In this document: piece after piece, positions 53,401 to 64,000 of the stretch
How positions within the stretch are numbered: the stretch's first letter is position 1
Layout of the letters: every line of letters starts with the position of its first letter
Assembly (NCBI GenBank): GCA_963931925.1
Contig: OZ007570.1
Coordinates: 50,627,936 to 50,691,935, forward strand
Reading direction: 5' to 3'
DNA length: 64,000 nucleotides
DNA from: Onchidella celtica
Lineage: Eukaryota > Mollusca > Gastropoda > Systellommatophora > Onchidiidae
Translations under genes and position numbers: made by a program
The notes under the pieces: generated by a model
What the model was told of the DNA's origin: nothing
The model's database searches: none
The model's input: the letters and a program-made list of their open reading frames with translations, nothing else

Positions 53401-56400
53401 TCTGCTATCACCATGTCTTTCCCTTGGACGTACACTGCTTGTGGCTTGAGCCTCATCAGCATCCTTTGGCATCTCAGTGGTGTGTCTGATAAGTCTTTGG
53501 TGTTGATGAGCGGAATGAGTGGCTTATGGTCGGTTTGAAGCGTGAAGCTGTCTAGCCCAACCAAATATCTCTCGCACGCCCACACTGACGCAAGGATTTC
53601 TTTCTCGATCTGTGCCCAGTGTGTCTCTGTTTTGGTCAGTGTCCTCGAGCAGAATGCGACTGCACGCAAGCCATCTTCATGCTCCTGGAGATGAACTCCT
53701 CCAAGACCGTAGCTCGACGCATCGGCTGAGACTGTCGTCGGCTTCTTTGGGTCGAAGTACGCTAAGGTAGGCGCAGTGGTAAGCATCTCCTTCACCTTCG
53801 AAAAGGTCTCTGATGCTCTGGACCCCATGTCCATGCTGCATCCTTGGACAAGAGCGCGTTCAGCGGTTTCAGGACTGAAGACAGGTGTGGTAAGTACCTT
53901 CCAAGATAGTTGACCATGCCCAAGTATCCTCTGAGTTCTGCGACGTCTTCTGGCTGTGACAGACTCTTGATCGCATCAATCTTGGATGGATCTGGATGAA
54001 CGCCCTGCTCACTGATGATGTGGCCAAGAAAGGTAATCTCCCTCTTCTTGTACTCACACTTGCTCTTGTTCAGACGTAGGCCTACTTCCTCAAGCCTCTG
54101 GTGGACCTTGGTAAGTAGCACGTCATGCTCCTCCAGCGTCCTGGAGTGACAAACGATGTCGTCAAAGTAACATATGACTCCATCAATGTCCTGCAGTATT
54201 TCCGTCATAACGCGTTGAAAAATCTCTGGAGCAGAGGAGATTCCAAACGGAACGTGTTTCATGAAATATCTTCCGTAGGGGGTAAGAAAGGTAGTGAGCT
54301 TGGCTGTGCTCTCATGAAGTGGAAGTTGCCAGAAACCTGACTGAGCATCGAGCTTGGAGAACACAGTGGAACCCCTCAGCTTGTGGATGATATCGTCGAT
54401 TGTAGGTATGACGTATCTTTCTCTCTGAACTGCTTGGTTCAACTTTTTCAGGTCTACGCAGATCCTGACGTCACCGTTAGGCTTCAGAACTGGAACCATG
54501 GGCGACACCCACTCAGTCGGCTCTGTGACTTCTTCGATTATTCCTTCTTCTTTCATTCTTCCTAACTCTTTCTTCACCTTTTCTTGCAGCGGGATTGGCA
54601 CCCTTCTTGCTGTAGTGATACTGTACGGCTGTGTACCTTCTTTGATCTTTATTCTCACGGGCTCACACTTCACTGACGCGAAAGTGACTGAATTCACTCT
54701 CTGTACAAGGTTCAGCGCTGTCGCTGTACTGCGGCTAAGAAGACTGTCAGAGTTGTTATCAATGACGTACACTGTAGCATCAATCTTCTTGTCAAACTTT
54801 GTTGTGAAGTGACCTAGAGTTTTCACTCTGCCCCCTGGACTCACCAGGTTGACACGATTCGTTGGAAGCAGCTTCGGCTTTCCTAGCTTTGCCCATGTAG
54901 ATTTGCTGATCAGGTTGACGTCGGCCCCTGTATCAATCTTCCAGTTGACACTTGTTCCTTCTAGACTCAAATTCACCCTCCATGGTGATTCATTGGACTC
55001 GACGCTTCCTATGAAATACTCTATTTCAGGCTCAGGCTCATTTTCTGGCTCTGGTTCTTTTGTTGGCTCTCTTTCAAGCTCTCTTTCTGGCTCTGGCTCT
55101 GATGTAACTTCATCTTGTTTCTTTGTCTTCAACTTGCACATCTTTGCAAAATATGACATCTTTCCGCACTTGTGGCATTTCTTCTGGTATGCTGGACACT
55201 TCCTCTTTTCATGGGTAGCTCCGCATTTCTTGCACGCAAACTTCTCTGGAGTATGCGCGTGTGCACCTTGACCTTCGTGTGATGATCCCTTCACTCCTCG
55301 ACTACCGGGTCGGAAGCGGACTCCATCCACTGACGTTGCACCTCTTTGTTCCTGTATTTCTTTCTTCACTTGTTCACGCTGCCTTGACATGGTGATTGCC
55401 GTCTCCAAAGTCATCGCACTCTCTAACTGAAGCTTTTCAGAAATCTCTTTGTCTCTGAGCCCGAGGACCAGTCTATCTCTAATAGTGTCCTTCTTTTCTG
55501 TGAAAGCAGCATGCTCTGCTAATTCATACAAAGCATTGACGTACTGTTCAACTGTTTCTCCTTCTTTCTGGTTCCTACTGTGGAAAGTTGCTCTAATGTG
55601 AATCACGTTTCTCTTCGGAATGAAATGTTCATCGAACTTTTTCTTGACCTTTTCATGGTCTTTCTTGTCGGCATCACTCATTTCAAACTGTGCAAAAATC
55701 TTATCAGCGTCAGCTCCCATTGAGTACATTAAGCTACTGACCTGAATTTCGCCATCTTCTTTGCTCAACTTCGATGCAAGCCTGAAGCGATTGAATCTTT
55801 CCACCCAAGCAGGCCATGCAGACGGATCTTGAAATGCAAATGGCTGCGGCGGTTTGAACATGGTGACACGAGGTAGCAGTTTTCAATCAAGAAACTTAGC
55901 TCAGAAAAGTTCGTTGTGCAGCAACTGTCGGTTACCCTGCATTCCCCTGAAGTTCATGAAGATTCTGACACCATATTTTGATGGGCGTCTCGAGTGGTAA
56001 AGGCGTGACAGGGAGAATTGGGACAGTAGAACAGACACAGCATGTACGTTTGGAGAACCAGCGTGAGCGGCACTATTTATTGTATTCCTGCGCCAAGCAT
56101 GCGCAAACAATGAATGGTGAAGCAGAGAGAAAGACAATTTACATCAAGCATCAAGGAACCATCGACTATGTCCCTTAGACCATTATTGGCAGTAACTCGT
56201 ATGTCTAGCCCGAATACGACAACAACCATGAAGAGAAAGCTTTTCTATCATTTAGTAATGATATCAATATATCTTTATTAAGGGATGGGGAAGGTGAGAA
56301 CCTGTGGATCCCTGACTGGAGTGGATGGGGCTGGGTGCAGTCAGTCCCTCTGCATGGTTAAAGGGTAACCGTGTGGCCTTGATTATGTAGTTCTAGATAA

Positions 56401-59400
56401 TATAAGGGCGCTGGATGTAAAATATGCTTAATGGGCAAGTAATACACTGGCCCTTTGCATGAGGGACCAATTGATGCACGTATGGGATAGACAGCCAGCA
56501 AGATATCAATAGACACACAGCGTCTTAGATAGCTTTTTTAGTGTTTTTTTCCGTGTTAACAGTCTCAGGCATACATTTTATTCATGTTTCTCGGCAGCAT
56601 TTCTGATTCCCTTTTGCTCTAAACAGAGCTTTTAAATTGCAAAAATAAATGAATTTAAATTTGGAAAAAAAAATCAATCAAAGAGGAAGGTTAAAGATTG
56701 AAGACCTCACTCAAGAACAAGGGGGAAGAGGTGGATGTCGAATATTCAGGGTTCCTTTAACATTAATTGGGGAAATATGGCTGCTTCCCTCGGACCTTGC
56801 TTCTAAAGCTGGACCTTTTTCTTTTGTTCACCCTTGCACTTTTGAGCAGGAGAGGTTGTAAAATGTTATTATTGATACTAATGATAGTAATGTATTTATT
56901 CAGGCGTATCATGAATTTCCTGTGATTAACTCATTTCAATTGTGTATGCTTGATCCCGAGCAGAGGGACTTAACTCTGATTACTTGCAAGTGTTTTTAAA
57001 AAATTGTTTGGAACTTACATATCAATAGTTATAATATGAGATGAGTACAGGTACCATTTGTTTGTTTCAAAGAAATGGATAAACAAGCTTTATGAAAATT
57101 AGCGTGTTACTTGAGAAGTAACACATTGTCACATGTAGCAGGGTTTCAGACAACACTGGCTTCAACATGACCCATACTTTCACTCTTCTAAAAACAGAGT
57201 CACATTTTTTGCTTCCAGCCTTGTGCACTGAAACCTGGAAACAGTCTATTTTATCATGCTTCCATTCACAAGAGTTTGTTGCCTACAGTATGACTATGAC
57301 TAGTATGAGTGTGTGTAAGTGATAGGTAACTTCAAGACACATCTAAGCATGTCAGGTTGTGGCTGGGAAAGACATGCATGGTCACAGCAGGTTGGAATGA
57401 GTTATGAAATGAAGAAAACTGCCATTGCTGTAATAAATTATTTCTTTGTGATCCACAGGAAACACTACACAATTTAGAAAGACAGATTTATGCATTCGAG
57501 GGCAGCTATTTAGAAGATACACAACTGTATGGGAACATCATCAAAGGCTGGGACAGATATCTTACAAATACCAAGTATGTATTGTTCAATTTCAAGTTGA
57601 AATTTTCCTCAGGTCGCAGATGTAGCGACAGCATTTATTTTCAGGTTGTTTAGTCATGAGTTCTGTACTATTATATTTTTGTAATCTGATTATATGGAGA
57701 CAAGGTAGACCAGATTTCCTTACTACAGCATGCTGCAGTGTTAGTAACACTGTTACTGTTCCATGTGTTTTTTAATTTTGGTGATTGTCTGTTTGCCTCT
57801 CTATAGTAATGGGAAGGAGGAAAACTTATTGGCTCTATTTTCATATTTTATTGTTAATTGCTTTCATAGAACTTATAATGTTATCATTATTTTTTTTCAT
57901 GGTTGTAATACTTAATACTCATTAATAGTTGTCTTGTTCAAAAGTAGACCATTGATATTAATTTTTTTTTTGTTGGACATAATGCTTGATTTGTTAATTG
58001 TGAGAGAGCTGTTGATATTTCATACCAATTTATATTTTAATTATACAACGTAACTAGCAGGCTTGACATCCTGAAAGTTTGTGATTCAGAATGAAGATCC
58101 TGAATATGTGGTTAATGTTTTAATTTTAAGTATATTAAACTTACCAGCCTAGGCACATATTACGTTTTGAGCAGGTCTAAATCACTGCTGTTTCAGCCGA
58201 AATACACATTAAAGGAAGTGATCCATTGCAGTTTTGTGTTTCAACTTTTGTTCACAGGAATTTTTAGTCCTTAATGCCTTTCGTGACTGCCACAATAACT
58301 GGCAAAAATAAATGAAGGTGTGGTGAACCTACTAGTATTATATAATCAAAAAGTAATATGAAACTGAGTCAGAGGAGCCATTGGCGCTCGTGGGTATTTT
58401 AAATTCTCTTTTTCGAAATGTAATTTTTTACCTTAAATGGGTCAAGTTTGATGACGACGTCGAATACGAGGCCACAGTTGGGTCTCGGAATTCTGGCACA
58501 CTTAGATGTAGCATGAAATAAGAACAGTGGGTCACTTCTGGGCACTTAAGTTGGAGCGGGAGAGCTTTTTTTTATTGTGTTAAATAGAAAATATGCATGT
58601 CTTTTCAGAAATACAAACAGCAAGGCAGACAAACGCAACAGAAAATTCAGGGATGCAGATAGACTGTTTTCTAAATCTTCAGTCACATCAGCAGCTGTGA
58701 GTATTATTCAGGTTTTCATGACTTCATTCTTTTCAAGTTTAGCATTGATAGATCTCTGCTCTGCATGCTAACTTTCTGAGCACTTGAAAGTTTTACTCTA
58801 TCATAATCTTTGCATGGAGCCAGATTGGGGGAGAGACATGACAGCGACATATTTCATTCTTCTTAACTCTTTCTGTGCCAGTCACCGATATATCGGTTCT
58901 TCTGCTGGTCAGGTTTGTGCCAATCACCGATGTATCAGTGCACAAGAATGCTAGCCTATTTTGTTTTTGGAAGAAAGAATGTCGACTTTCTTAAATAGAT
59001 GTTGCTGTGGTTAGTTTTCATTCATCTCCCCCACTATTTTCTTTTTGTATCAGAAAACGTGGAAAAATTCATGGCACACAAAGGGTTAATACTCTGAAGC
59101 AATTAACTTCTTAGTTTTCAATTTCGTTATTGTCTTCTTTTTTCTTCCAGGCAGTGCAAGGAGTTGCTGAGACAGACAAAAGTAAGTTTTTGTACATTTC
59201 TTTATTCTCACTCTCAGTATTACCATTATTATTTTTTGTTTATTTTTGCTACAGTTTCTTCTTTCTAATGTATCACTTCTTCATTGGGAAGTGCGCTCAC
59301 ATTTTGGAATGAAGAAGATGGGGAAAGAATTATGATCTCCTAATGCTGTGGTTTTGACTGGCCTGTTTGGGTCAAGCAAGGACTGACAGACCTCCCAAGT

Positions 59401-62400
59401 CTCCCCATTTTCATGATAAAACCCCACCCTCCCCGTGATCCTTTGAAATCTCTCTGTTTCCGGGCAAGAGGGAAAGAAAAAAAAATTAAGTTTTGCCAAT
59501 CACACGAAAATGACTGATTATGCTTTTTCATAGTGCTGCTTGGCTGATACAGTGTATGTATTTTTCTTTGAGGAGCGTGGGACGGTGCCCACGGGAGGGA
59601 GGGTTGGGTAGGAACTAACATGGGAGGGCCGGCGTGGCCACAATCGACAGTGCACATTCAATCATTTTGCCTGAGAACAGTTTCGAGACTAGTGGGCACC
59701 GACATGTCTAAGGAAGTGTGGACTACTCACCTTGATGTCCACAGAGATGTTACATGAAGTGTGGCATAACCCAGTGCCAGTGGGGGAGTGAAGGTGGGAT
59801 GGAGACTGTCTGCTTACCATGGTCAAACCTCTATTGCCGCGCCAACACATTTTTAAAATATTTTTTTAATCGTTTTTTAAAAATTATTATTAAATGGAAA
59901 GAAAGATTATAGACAGCACTTGTGGGGACAAGTGATGGCCAGATAGGACTACTGTTGGGTCCTCGTGAGCATTATTCTATATCTTTAGGGGTGGGGGGAA
60001 ACTGAGCTGAGGAAAATCGGCCTGAGACTCCCCAGCATGGGCTTATTTTACATAGATTCCTAGACCTATGGAGGTTTTGAAAAATCAAGCGTTGGTATTA
60101 TAAATTAGGGTAACATCTTTACCGGGATACCCTTATTTTCAGCACTTACCAAAGCCATAAAATGAATCTGCACCAGATAAATGGGATAAAAGGCAGTGAA
60201 TCATCTTAAGGCAGTTTGTCAATAAAGAGTACCAGGGGCCTGGTACATTGAATTTTGAAAAAGAAAAATGTGACACATTGAAATTCTAATATCCAGTAGT
60301 CTTAAAGCTGCAGGTTTATTTAATTTTCTGTTTACTGAGAGAGAGACTGCTGAGATGTTAAAGTCTTATCTGATGGAAAAAAAACAAAACACTTTCAACC
60401 CAAAAAAAAAATATTTTTTATGATATCAGGCCCATACCACAGGTTATCAATTTATCTGATTGTAATTATTCTGCCATTAAAGCAATAGGCAGACTATCTT
60501 CTTCGAGCTTCTTGTTATAGCAAGCCTAGTGCCCAAAAGATTAAGCTAACTTTCTTATTATGGCATTGAATTACTAGGTTGGGCTGACCAGTCTGCTTAG
60601 ATTCAGCATGAAAGCCCCAGATTTTCTTCAGCCATATATATCTACTGAGGTCTTGCAAACTTAGGGGTAGCAGTTTTATCCTCATTTTCAGCACTAACTC
60701 TTTGGGGGGGGGGGGGGATTGTATGCGAAACAATATTTTTTTTTTTAAATAATTTTTATAGGGTATTTAATTTATCTTTCTCTATGTGTCAAGTTTCTAA
60801 GAGGTTGTGGCAACCTCCCCGGTTTTTGTGAAATCTCCCCACATCCTGCTTGTACTAGTTGGGAGGTCTGGACTGAGTGTACTTTTGCAAATTGCTGTAG
60901 TGTGGTATGATCTTGCAAAATATACTCTTTATCTTCAAAATCATTTCCGTCTGTTAGTGTTCAGACAGAAGTTTTGTAACTCTTTCACAATGAACTGTGA
61001 GGTAGACCATTTCCAGCATCATAGCCTAACTCACTGGATTCAAAGAGAATGAGAACAAGTGGAAAAACTACTATTGTGTATACCTCCCAGTCAACGAGTT
61101 TATATCTGTTTGTACATTTTTGGCATCATTGTAGTTTCATAATTTTTGGGGGGGTTTCCTGCATCTTTGCTTATAAAATCACAACAGTGTGACTGGAAGT
61201 TCTGACATGTGTCGTCAGGTCTTTAGTTATGGTAAGATTGGCTGATTTTATGACATACTTTATATGCCAGGGTGGCATCATGCCATTGAAGGTATGATAT
61301 ACCTTGTGTGTCATCAGTCACAGAGGGGTTATGTATTGTTTGGGTACATACTGCTGTATTCTGATTATATATTTGAGAGGATGGACAGTGTTAATTAATA
61401 TCCTGTAACACACAGGAGAACCTGCAAGCCCTGAATCAAACAGTACAACTCCAGCTGCACAGACCAATGGAGCCAGCTCACCTACTGGCAGCACAGCTAG
61501 TAGTGGCAACCACATACCAATAAATACAACAGCAACGGGAAAAGTGATGAAATCAGCCAGCTCTAAACATAAAAAAGTTGCAAAAAGTAAAGCAAGGGGC
61601 AGGTAAGTTGTCTTGTGTGAAAGTATACTCAGAGTTTCAAGATGTCAAAGGTATTCATCACTATATAAAAAGGCCAGGCAATTGTTTACCTCAGGTCATC
61701 AATGAAACATTTGTCACTCAAACATAGCTTGTATGGAAAACATAGTCAGGTAGGAGCTTTGAAAGACATGGGTCCAGAAAATAGTTTCTTGATTTCTTGC
61801 TAGTCTTGCTTGCTTGCATAGCTTAAAAGAAAACTATAGCCATTGACGTTCAGTTGAGCTAAATTTATTCATGTTCCAAAACAATTTGTTGAAAGTTGGA
61901 TTTAAGGTGTGACTGTAGAGACGGAGTCTGCAGTCATTTCTTGACTGCTGTGGCTTATTAACTCACTGAGCCCAGCTACCACACCCCTGTCAGTGTTAGT
62001 CTTCAGCTTGCAATTTTTTCTATCCTGTCATAAAATTGCAAATGTGTCAGCGGTAGGGTCTGTGCGATTTTCTGTCCATTTCTGTATGTATCATTAGCCA
62101 TTACATGATGATAGCGTTTACAGTTTGGGATAAATAGGGGAACGAAAATGGGTGGTACTGATATGTGAGTATAGCGTCTGCTTTGCTAAAAAGACTGAAG
62201 TGAATGAAGTTGGACCTAGACAAAAGAAAGTGCGAAGGTTTGATACCAAATAACTGTATTGGATATAAATTAAGTGATGATTTACTTATTTCAGCAGCGC
62301 TTTTATTAAAATTTAGGTAAGCTTCCTCTCTTCTTTTTGGCCATGTAAAAGTTCAGTTTTCTACTAAAAATTGACCCGAAGAATTTAAAAAATTTACCAA

Positions 62401-62869
62401 AAAGTTCTCTTTTTTTTTTCTTCTTCTTCTTCTTTTTTTTTTATTAAATTGTTTTGTTTTGTAATGTGTATTCATCAAACATTACACACAACAAACATCA
62501 AAGAGATATATTGGTATAAAAAATTCACAAGTTTTTTTAAAATATCCTGCAAAACCTTGGGTTCAGGGCCATAATCTGAGAAAAAGCCTTGGGGCTCAGT
62601 GAGTTAAGTGGAATTTGGTCTAGATGAAAGTTCATTTTGGAAGAGAAATGAATAGACCCAGGTAAATTTGTAGATCCAACCCAGATTCCAGATTGTACTG
62701 TAAAATGCTAAAAAAAAGTTGGGAGAATGATTTTTTTCAGTAAGAATAAGAGCATGCATAATGCCAATCATTTGTTTCTTGGTTTAATCACCCACATTAA
62801 AGCCTGTGATTTCTTATTCTGCCATCAGATCTGAAGGCAAACAGAAAAAAGGGAAAGACCCACACAGCT
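50482..62869 (+). CDS. MEAF6: MEAF6 (EAF6), MYST acetyltransferase complex subunit, 3' end missing
   Basis: EAF6 is a small scaffold subunit of the NuA4/TIP60, HBO1 and MOZ/MORF histone acetyltransferase complexes in the nucleus. Six exons with GT-AG borders and consistent phases are visible: 50482-50556, 57459-57574, 58609-58696, 59151-59181, 61416-61602 and 62829-62869 (about 179 codons). The N-terminus [20 protein letters not shown] forms the start of the coiled coil. It is followed by the family hallmark [35 protein letters not shown], and [20 protein letters not shown]. The C-terminal half is Ser/Lys-rich ([17 protein letters not shown]). The last visible exon ends in phase 1 at a GTAAGT donor, so the terminal exon lies beyond base 64000 or was not recognised. 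Intron 1 (50557-57458) contains a whole Ty3/gypsy element. Confidence 0.95.
50726..50783. repeat. AGATCTAGAT palindromic microsatellite
   Basis: Interleaved TCTAGA and AGATCT palindromes just downstream of MEAF6 exon 1, in intron 1. Confidence 0.85.
50784..51472. other. MEAF6 intron 1 sequence, nothing recognised
   Basis: It lies between the AGATCT microsatellite and the gypsy element. No exon or further repeat is evident. Confidence 0.5.
51478..51725 (-). repeat. left (3') LTR of the MEAF6-intron element
   Basis: It matches 55974-56221 with about two substitutions and is preceded by ACAAC. Confidence 0.95.
51726..51738 (-). other. polypurine tract
   Basis: On the minus strand it reads CTAAAAGGGGAGA immediately before the 3' LTR start TGTCG. 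This is the expected plus-strand primer. Confidence 0.85.
51950..53834 (-). pseudogene. gypsy RNase H-integrase, several frameshifts
   Basis: Pieces in order: 52773-53834 has RNase H ([24 protein letters not shown]) and the integrase zinc region ([23 protein letters not shown]) plus the first core Asp (IAVDICEI). 52402-52872 has SDNGTQF and [14 protein letters not shown]. 52230-52439 and 51950-52315 hold the integrase tail, with three [13 protein letters not shown] repeats and the ending [16 protein letters not shown]. Shifts lie near 52785, 52430 and 52240. The DDE residues are present but the frame is not continuous. Confidence 0.9.
53792..55861 (-). pseudogene. gypsy gag-protease-RT
   Basis: A 689-residue frame. 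It starts [20 protein letters not shown], followed by capsid-like helices and two zinc knuckles ([27 protein letters not shown]). An acidic Glu/Pro repeat, protease [13 protein letters not shown] and RT ([39 protein letters not shown]) follow. The frame ends early at the RT-RNase H boundary because of a one-base shift near 53818. Gag and pol are fused in one frame. Confidence 0.93.
55961..55973 (-). other. primer-binding site, tRNA-Leu type
   Basis: Directly after the 5' LTR the minus strand reads TGGTGTCAGAATC. Its first 11 bases match the complement of a common eukaryotic tRNA-Leu 3' end (TTCTGACACCA). Confidence 0.75.
55974..56221 (-). repeat. right (5') LTR of the MEAF6-intron element
   Basis: The 248-bp partner of 51478-51725; it is followed by ACAAC at 56222-56226. 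Confidence 0.95.
56227..57458. other. MEAF6 intron 1 sequence, nothing recognised
   Basis: It lies between the gypsy element and exon 2. The frame at 56649-56861 has no recognisable content. Confidence 0.5.
58863..59089. mobile_element. TTAA-bounded MITE-like element
   Basis: The left TTAACTCTTTCTGTGCCA is matched by the right TGGCACACAAAGGGTTAA. The inside holds two similar segments (GTCACCGATATATCGG, ATCACCGATGTATCAG). It lies in MEAF6 intron 3. Confidence 0.6.
59182..61415. other. MEAF6 intron 4, nothing recognised beyond simple repeats
   Basis: A 2.2-kb intron with a poly-G run near 60705-60718 and A/T tracts. No exon-like segment with good splice sites was seen. Confidence 0.5.
61958..62607. 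mobile_element. TTAA-bounded element, 650 bp
   Basis: TTAACTCACTGAGCCC at 61958-61973 and its exact reverse complement GGGCTCAGTGAGTTAA ending at 62607. TTAA at both ends fits a piggyBac- or Kolobok-type target. There is no transposase. It lies in MEAF6 intron 5. Confidence 0.65.
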
Positions 62870-64000
62870 GTAAGTGACAGTACTGCCATTATATCTTGCA
62901 TCATCATTGCCATCTGTGATCATGCAAAACTCTGTCACTGGCTGCTGTGTTGCTTTGCATGTTTTTTGTTTTCTGCTTCATTAAATTGTTTCATTTCATA
63001 CTACGTGGTTTCATGAATAAACACAATTTAAACGAATATGTTATGCTGAAAGCAAGCCAAAAATCTTGGAGCATAAATCTTGGAGGAATCTGTTTCACCC
63101 ATCATGATTTTGCATTCAATGCTGAACATAAATGCAGCTTCTTCCTCAGGCAGAAATTGTTATTACATGTACATGAATGTACATATTTTGAAAATGAAGA
63201 AGGTGGATGGAATGGAATGGTTTACTCCATTCTGCTCTGTGGTTGACATGAGATTGTGTGCATATTATGTACAATTAGAATGTGGGAGTGAATGCGTTTG
63301 TAAAGTTCTGTAAAGCGCTTAGAGCCTGTGGAACAGGGTTAAGCGCTATATAAATGCCATTTATTATTATTATTATTATTACCCATGGCTTTTGGTGAAC
63401 ATAAGCTTTAGAAATTAAGACACGAAAATCTTGCTTCGAGCAACATCACTTCATATCAGATGTCACTCATCATTATTAGATTTAACATTAATACCTCTGA
63501 ATCAGTGAAATGTTTCATAGAGTGTGAGGTTTTTAGTCAAGAAATAAACATTGCCACCTTGCCCTTTGATTTGTTAGGTAACAAGTGGCTGAGTTGCCAA
63601 TGTTTCAAAACGTGCAGTTATATACTGGAGTAGCATGAATACAGATCAGTGTATTTACTGTTCTTCGGTGACTGTGGCATGAAATTCTTTGTTGGATTTG
63701 TGGCAACCACCAGATCCTGTGTATTCAGTTGGGGTGTTCAGTTATAACCCTGATACTTATGTATTGCCTTGAAAATAATCATTGATGCTCCTTCACTCTC
63801 TCGTGTCATTTACACAATTTCTTGTATGAAACCATTGTTTACTAAAGAGACATTCTATCGTTTATTTTATGCTTTCATTCATAATCATACGTACTAATGT
63901 AGTTTTCACATCTATGCAGCATGAGACCATTCGGAAACTCGGTCTAGTTTGCAAAGCATTTTATATATAATTTCAATTTAGTGACACCTGCACAGCTTGA
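62870..64000. other. right end of window: MEAF6 intron or 3' region
   Basis: Apart from the (ATT)n repeat I see no convincing exon. An acceptor-like CTATGCAG near 63919 is followed by an immediate in-frame stop if joined to the 62829-62869 exon, so it is not called. Confidence 0.4.
63227..63381 (+). repeat. short interspersed repeat with (ATT)n tail, copy 3
   Basis: It contains CCATTCTGCTCTGTGGTTGA, CTGTAAAGCGCTTAGAGCC, GCGCTATATAAATGCCATTT and (ATT)n. It is downstream of the last visible MEAF6 exon. Confidence 0.75.

Larger units (their letters stand above)
51478..56221 (-). mobile_element. Ty3/gypsy LTR retrotransposon in MEAF6 intron 1, defective
   Basis: It is 4,744 bp with 248-bp LTRs (51478-51725, 55974-56221) that differ at about two positions, and ACAAC target duplications (51473-51477, 56222-56226). 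In element sense the LTR starts TGTCGTATTC and ends CATCAAAATA. A primer-binding site and polypurine tract abut the LTRs. The order gag, protease, RT, RNase H, integrase is the ordinary Ty3/gypsy order. It is antisense to MEAF6. The pol frame is broken by about four small shifts, so the copy is inactive although young. Confidence 0.93.

Noticed and set aside
54498..55271. Plus-strand Ser-rich frames opposite the gypsy gag-pol
   Set aside because: They are antisense shadows of the retrotransposon coding region.
63919..63930. Terminal MEAF6 exon after a CTATGCAG acceptor
   Set aside because: It would add only one residue before a stop, and the family usually has a longer conserved C-terminus; there is no support beyond a weak acceptor.

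Overview
This is eukaryotic (animal) DNA: intron-rich genes with GT-AG splice sites, AT-rich introns, and many LTR retrotransposons, MITE-like elements, SINE-like repeats and microsatellites. The repeat style suggests a marine lophotrochozoan, perhaps a gastropod mollusc. That is inference; no rRNA or mitochondrial marker is present.

Layout. (1) 1-2.6 kb: the last coding exon and 3' UTR of an unidentified plus-strand gene, ending in a good poly(A) signal near 2550. (2) About 6.1-48.55 kb, minus strand: a nearly complete POLQ gene (DNA polymerase theta), which converges on the first gene. I could splice 30 coding exons whose phases all agree. They encode about 3,166 residues: an N-terminal extension, an SF2 helicase domain ([20 protein letters not shown]), a 1,138-residue low-complexity central exon, an exonuclease-like domain and a family-A polymerase (DYSQLELR, HDE). 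The very first exon was not found. (3) 48.8-50.0 kb: a non-LTR retrotransposon fragment between the two divergently transcribed genes. (4) 50.48 kb to beyond 62.87 kb, plus strand: MEAF6 (EAF6), a subunit of MYST histone acetyltransferase complexes; six exons are visible and the 3' end lies outside the window.

Mobile DNA fills the introns. POLQ holds a 9.3-kb LTR element (9005-18333, target duplication TTGGG) whose pol order is protease-integrase-RT-RNase H. That is the Gmr1-type order, unusual for Ty3/gypsy elements. The element also carries an LTR-end fragment inside gag and a perfect 158-bp-arm foldback in its left LTR. POLQ further contains a 1.2-kb solo LTR (TSD AGGCC), a pogo/Tigger-like element (26616-27607), an 8-bp-TSD MITE inserted in a 24-bp minisatellite, seven copies of a ~112-bp palindromic repeat and several TTAA-flanked MITEs. 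MEAF6 intron 1 holds a conventional Ty3/gypsy element (51478-56221, TSD ACAAC, tRNA-Leu-type primer site).

The most notable observations are the Gmr1-type element with its autointegration-like scar, the foldback, the minisatellite that starts from the POLQ stop codon, and the repeat families shared among POLQ introns. I saw no evidence of a new defence or metabolic system. All identifications come from reading motifs; no database search was run.
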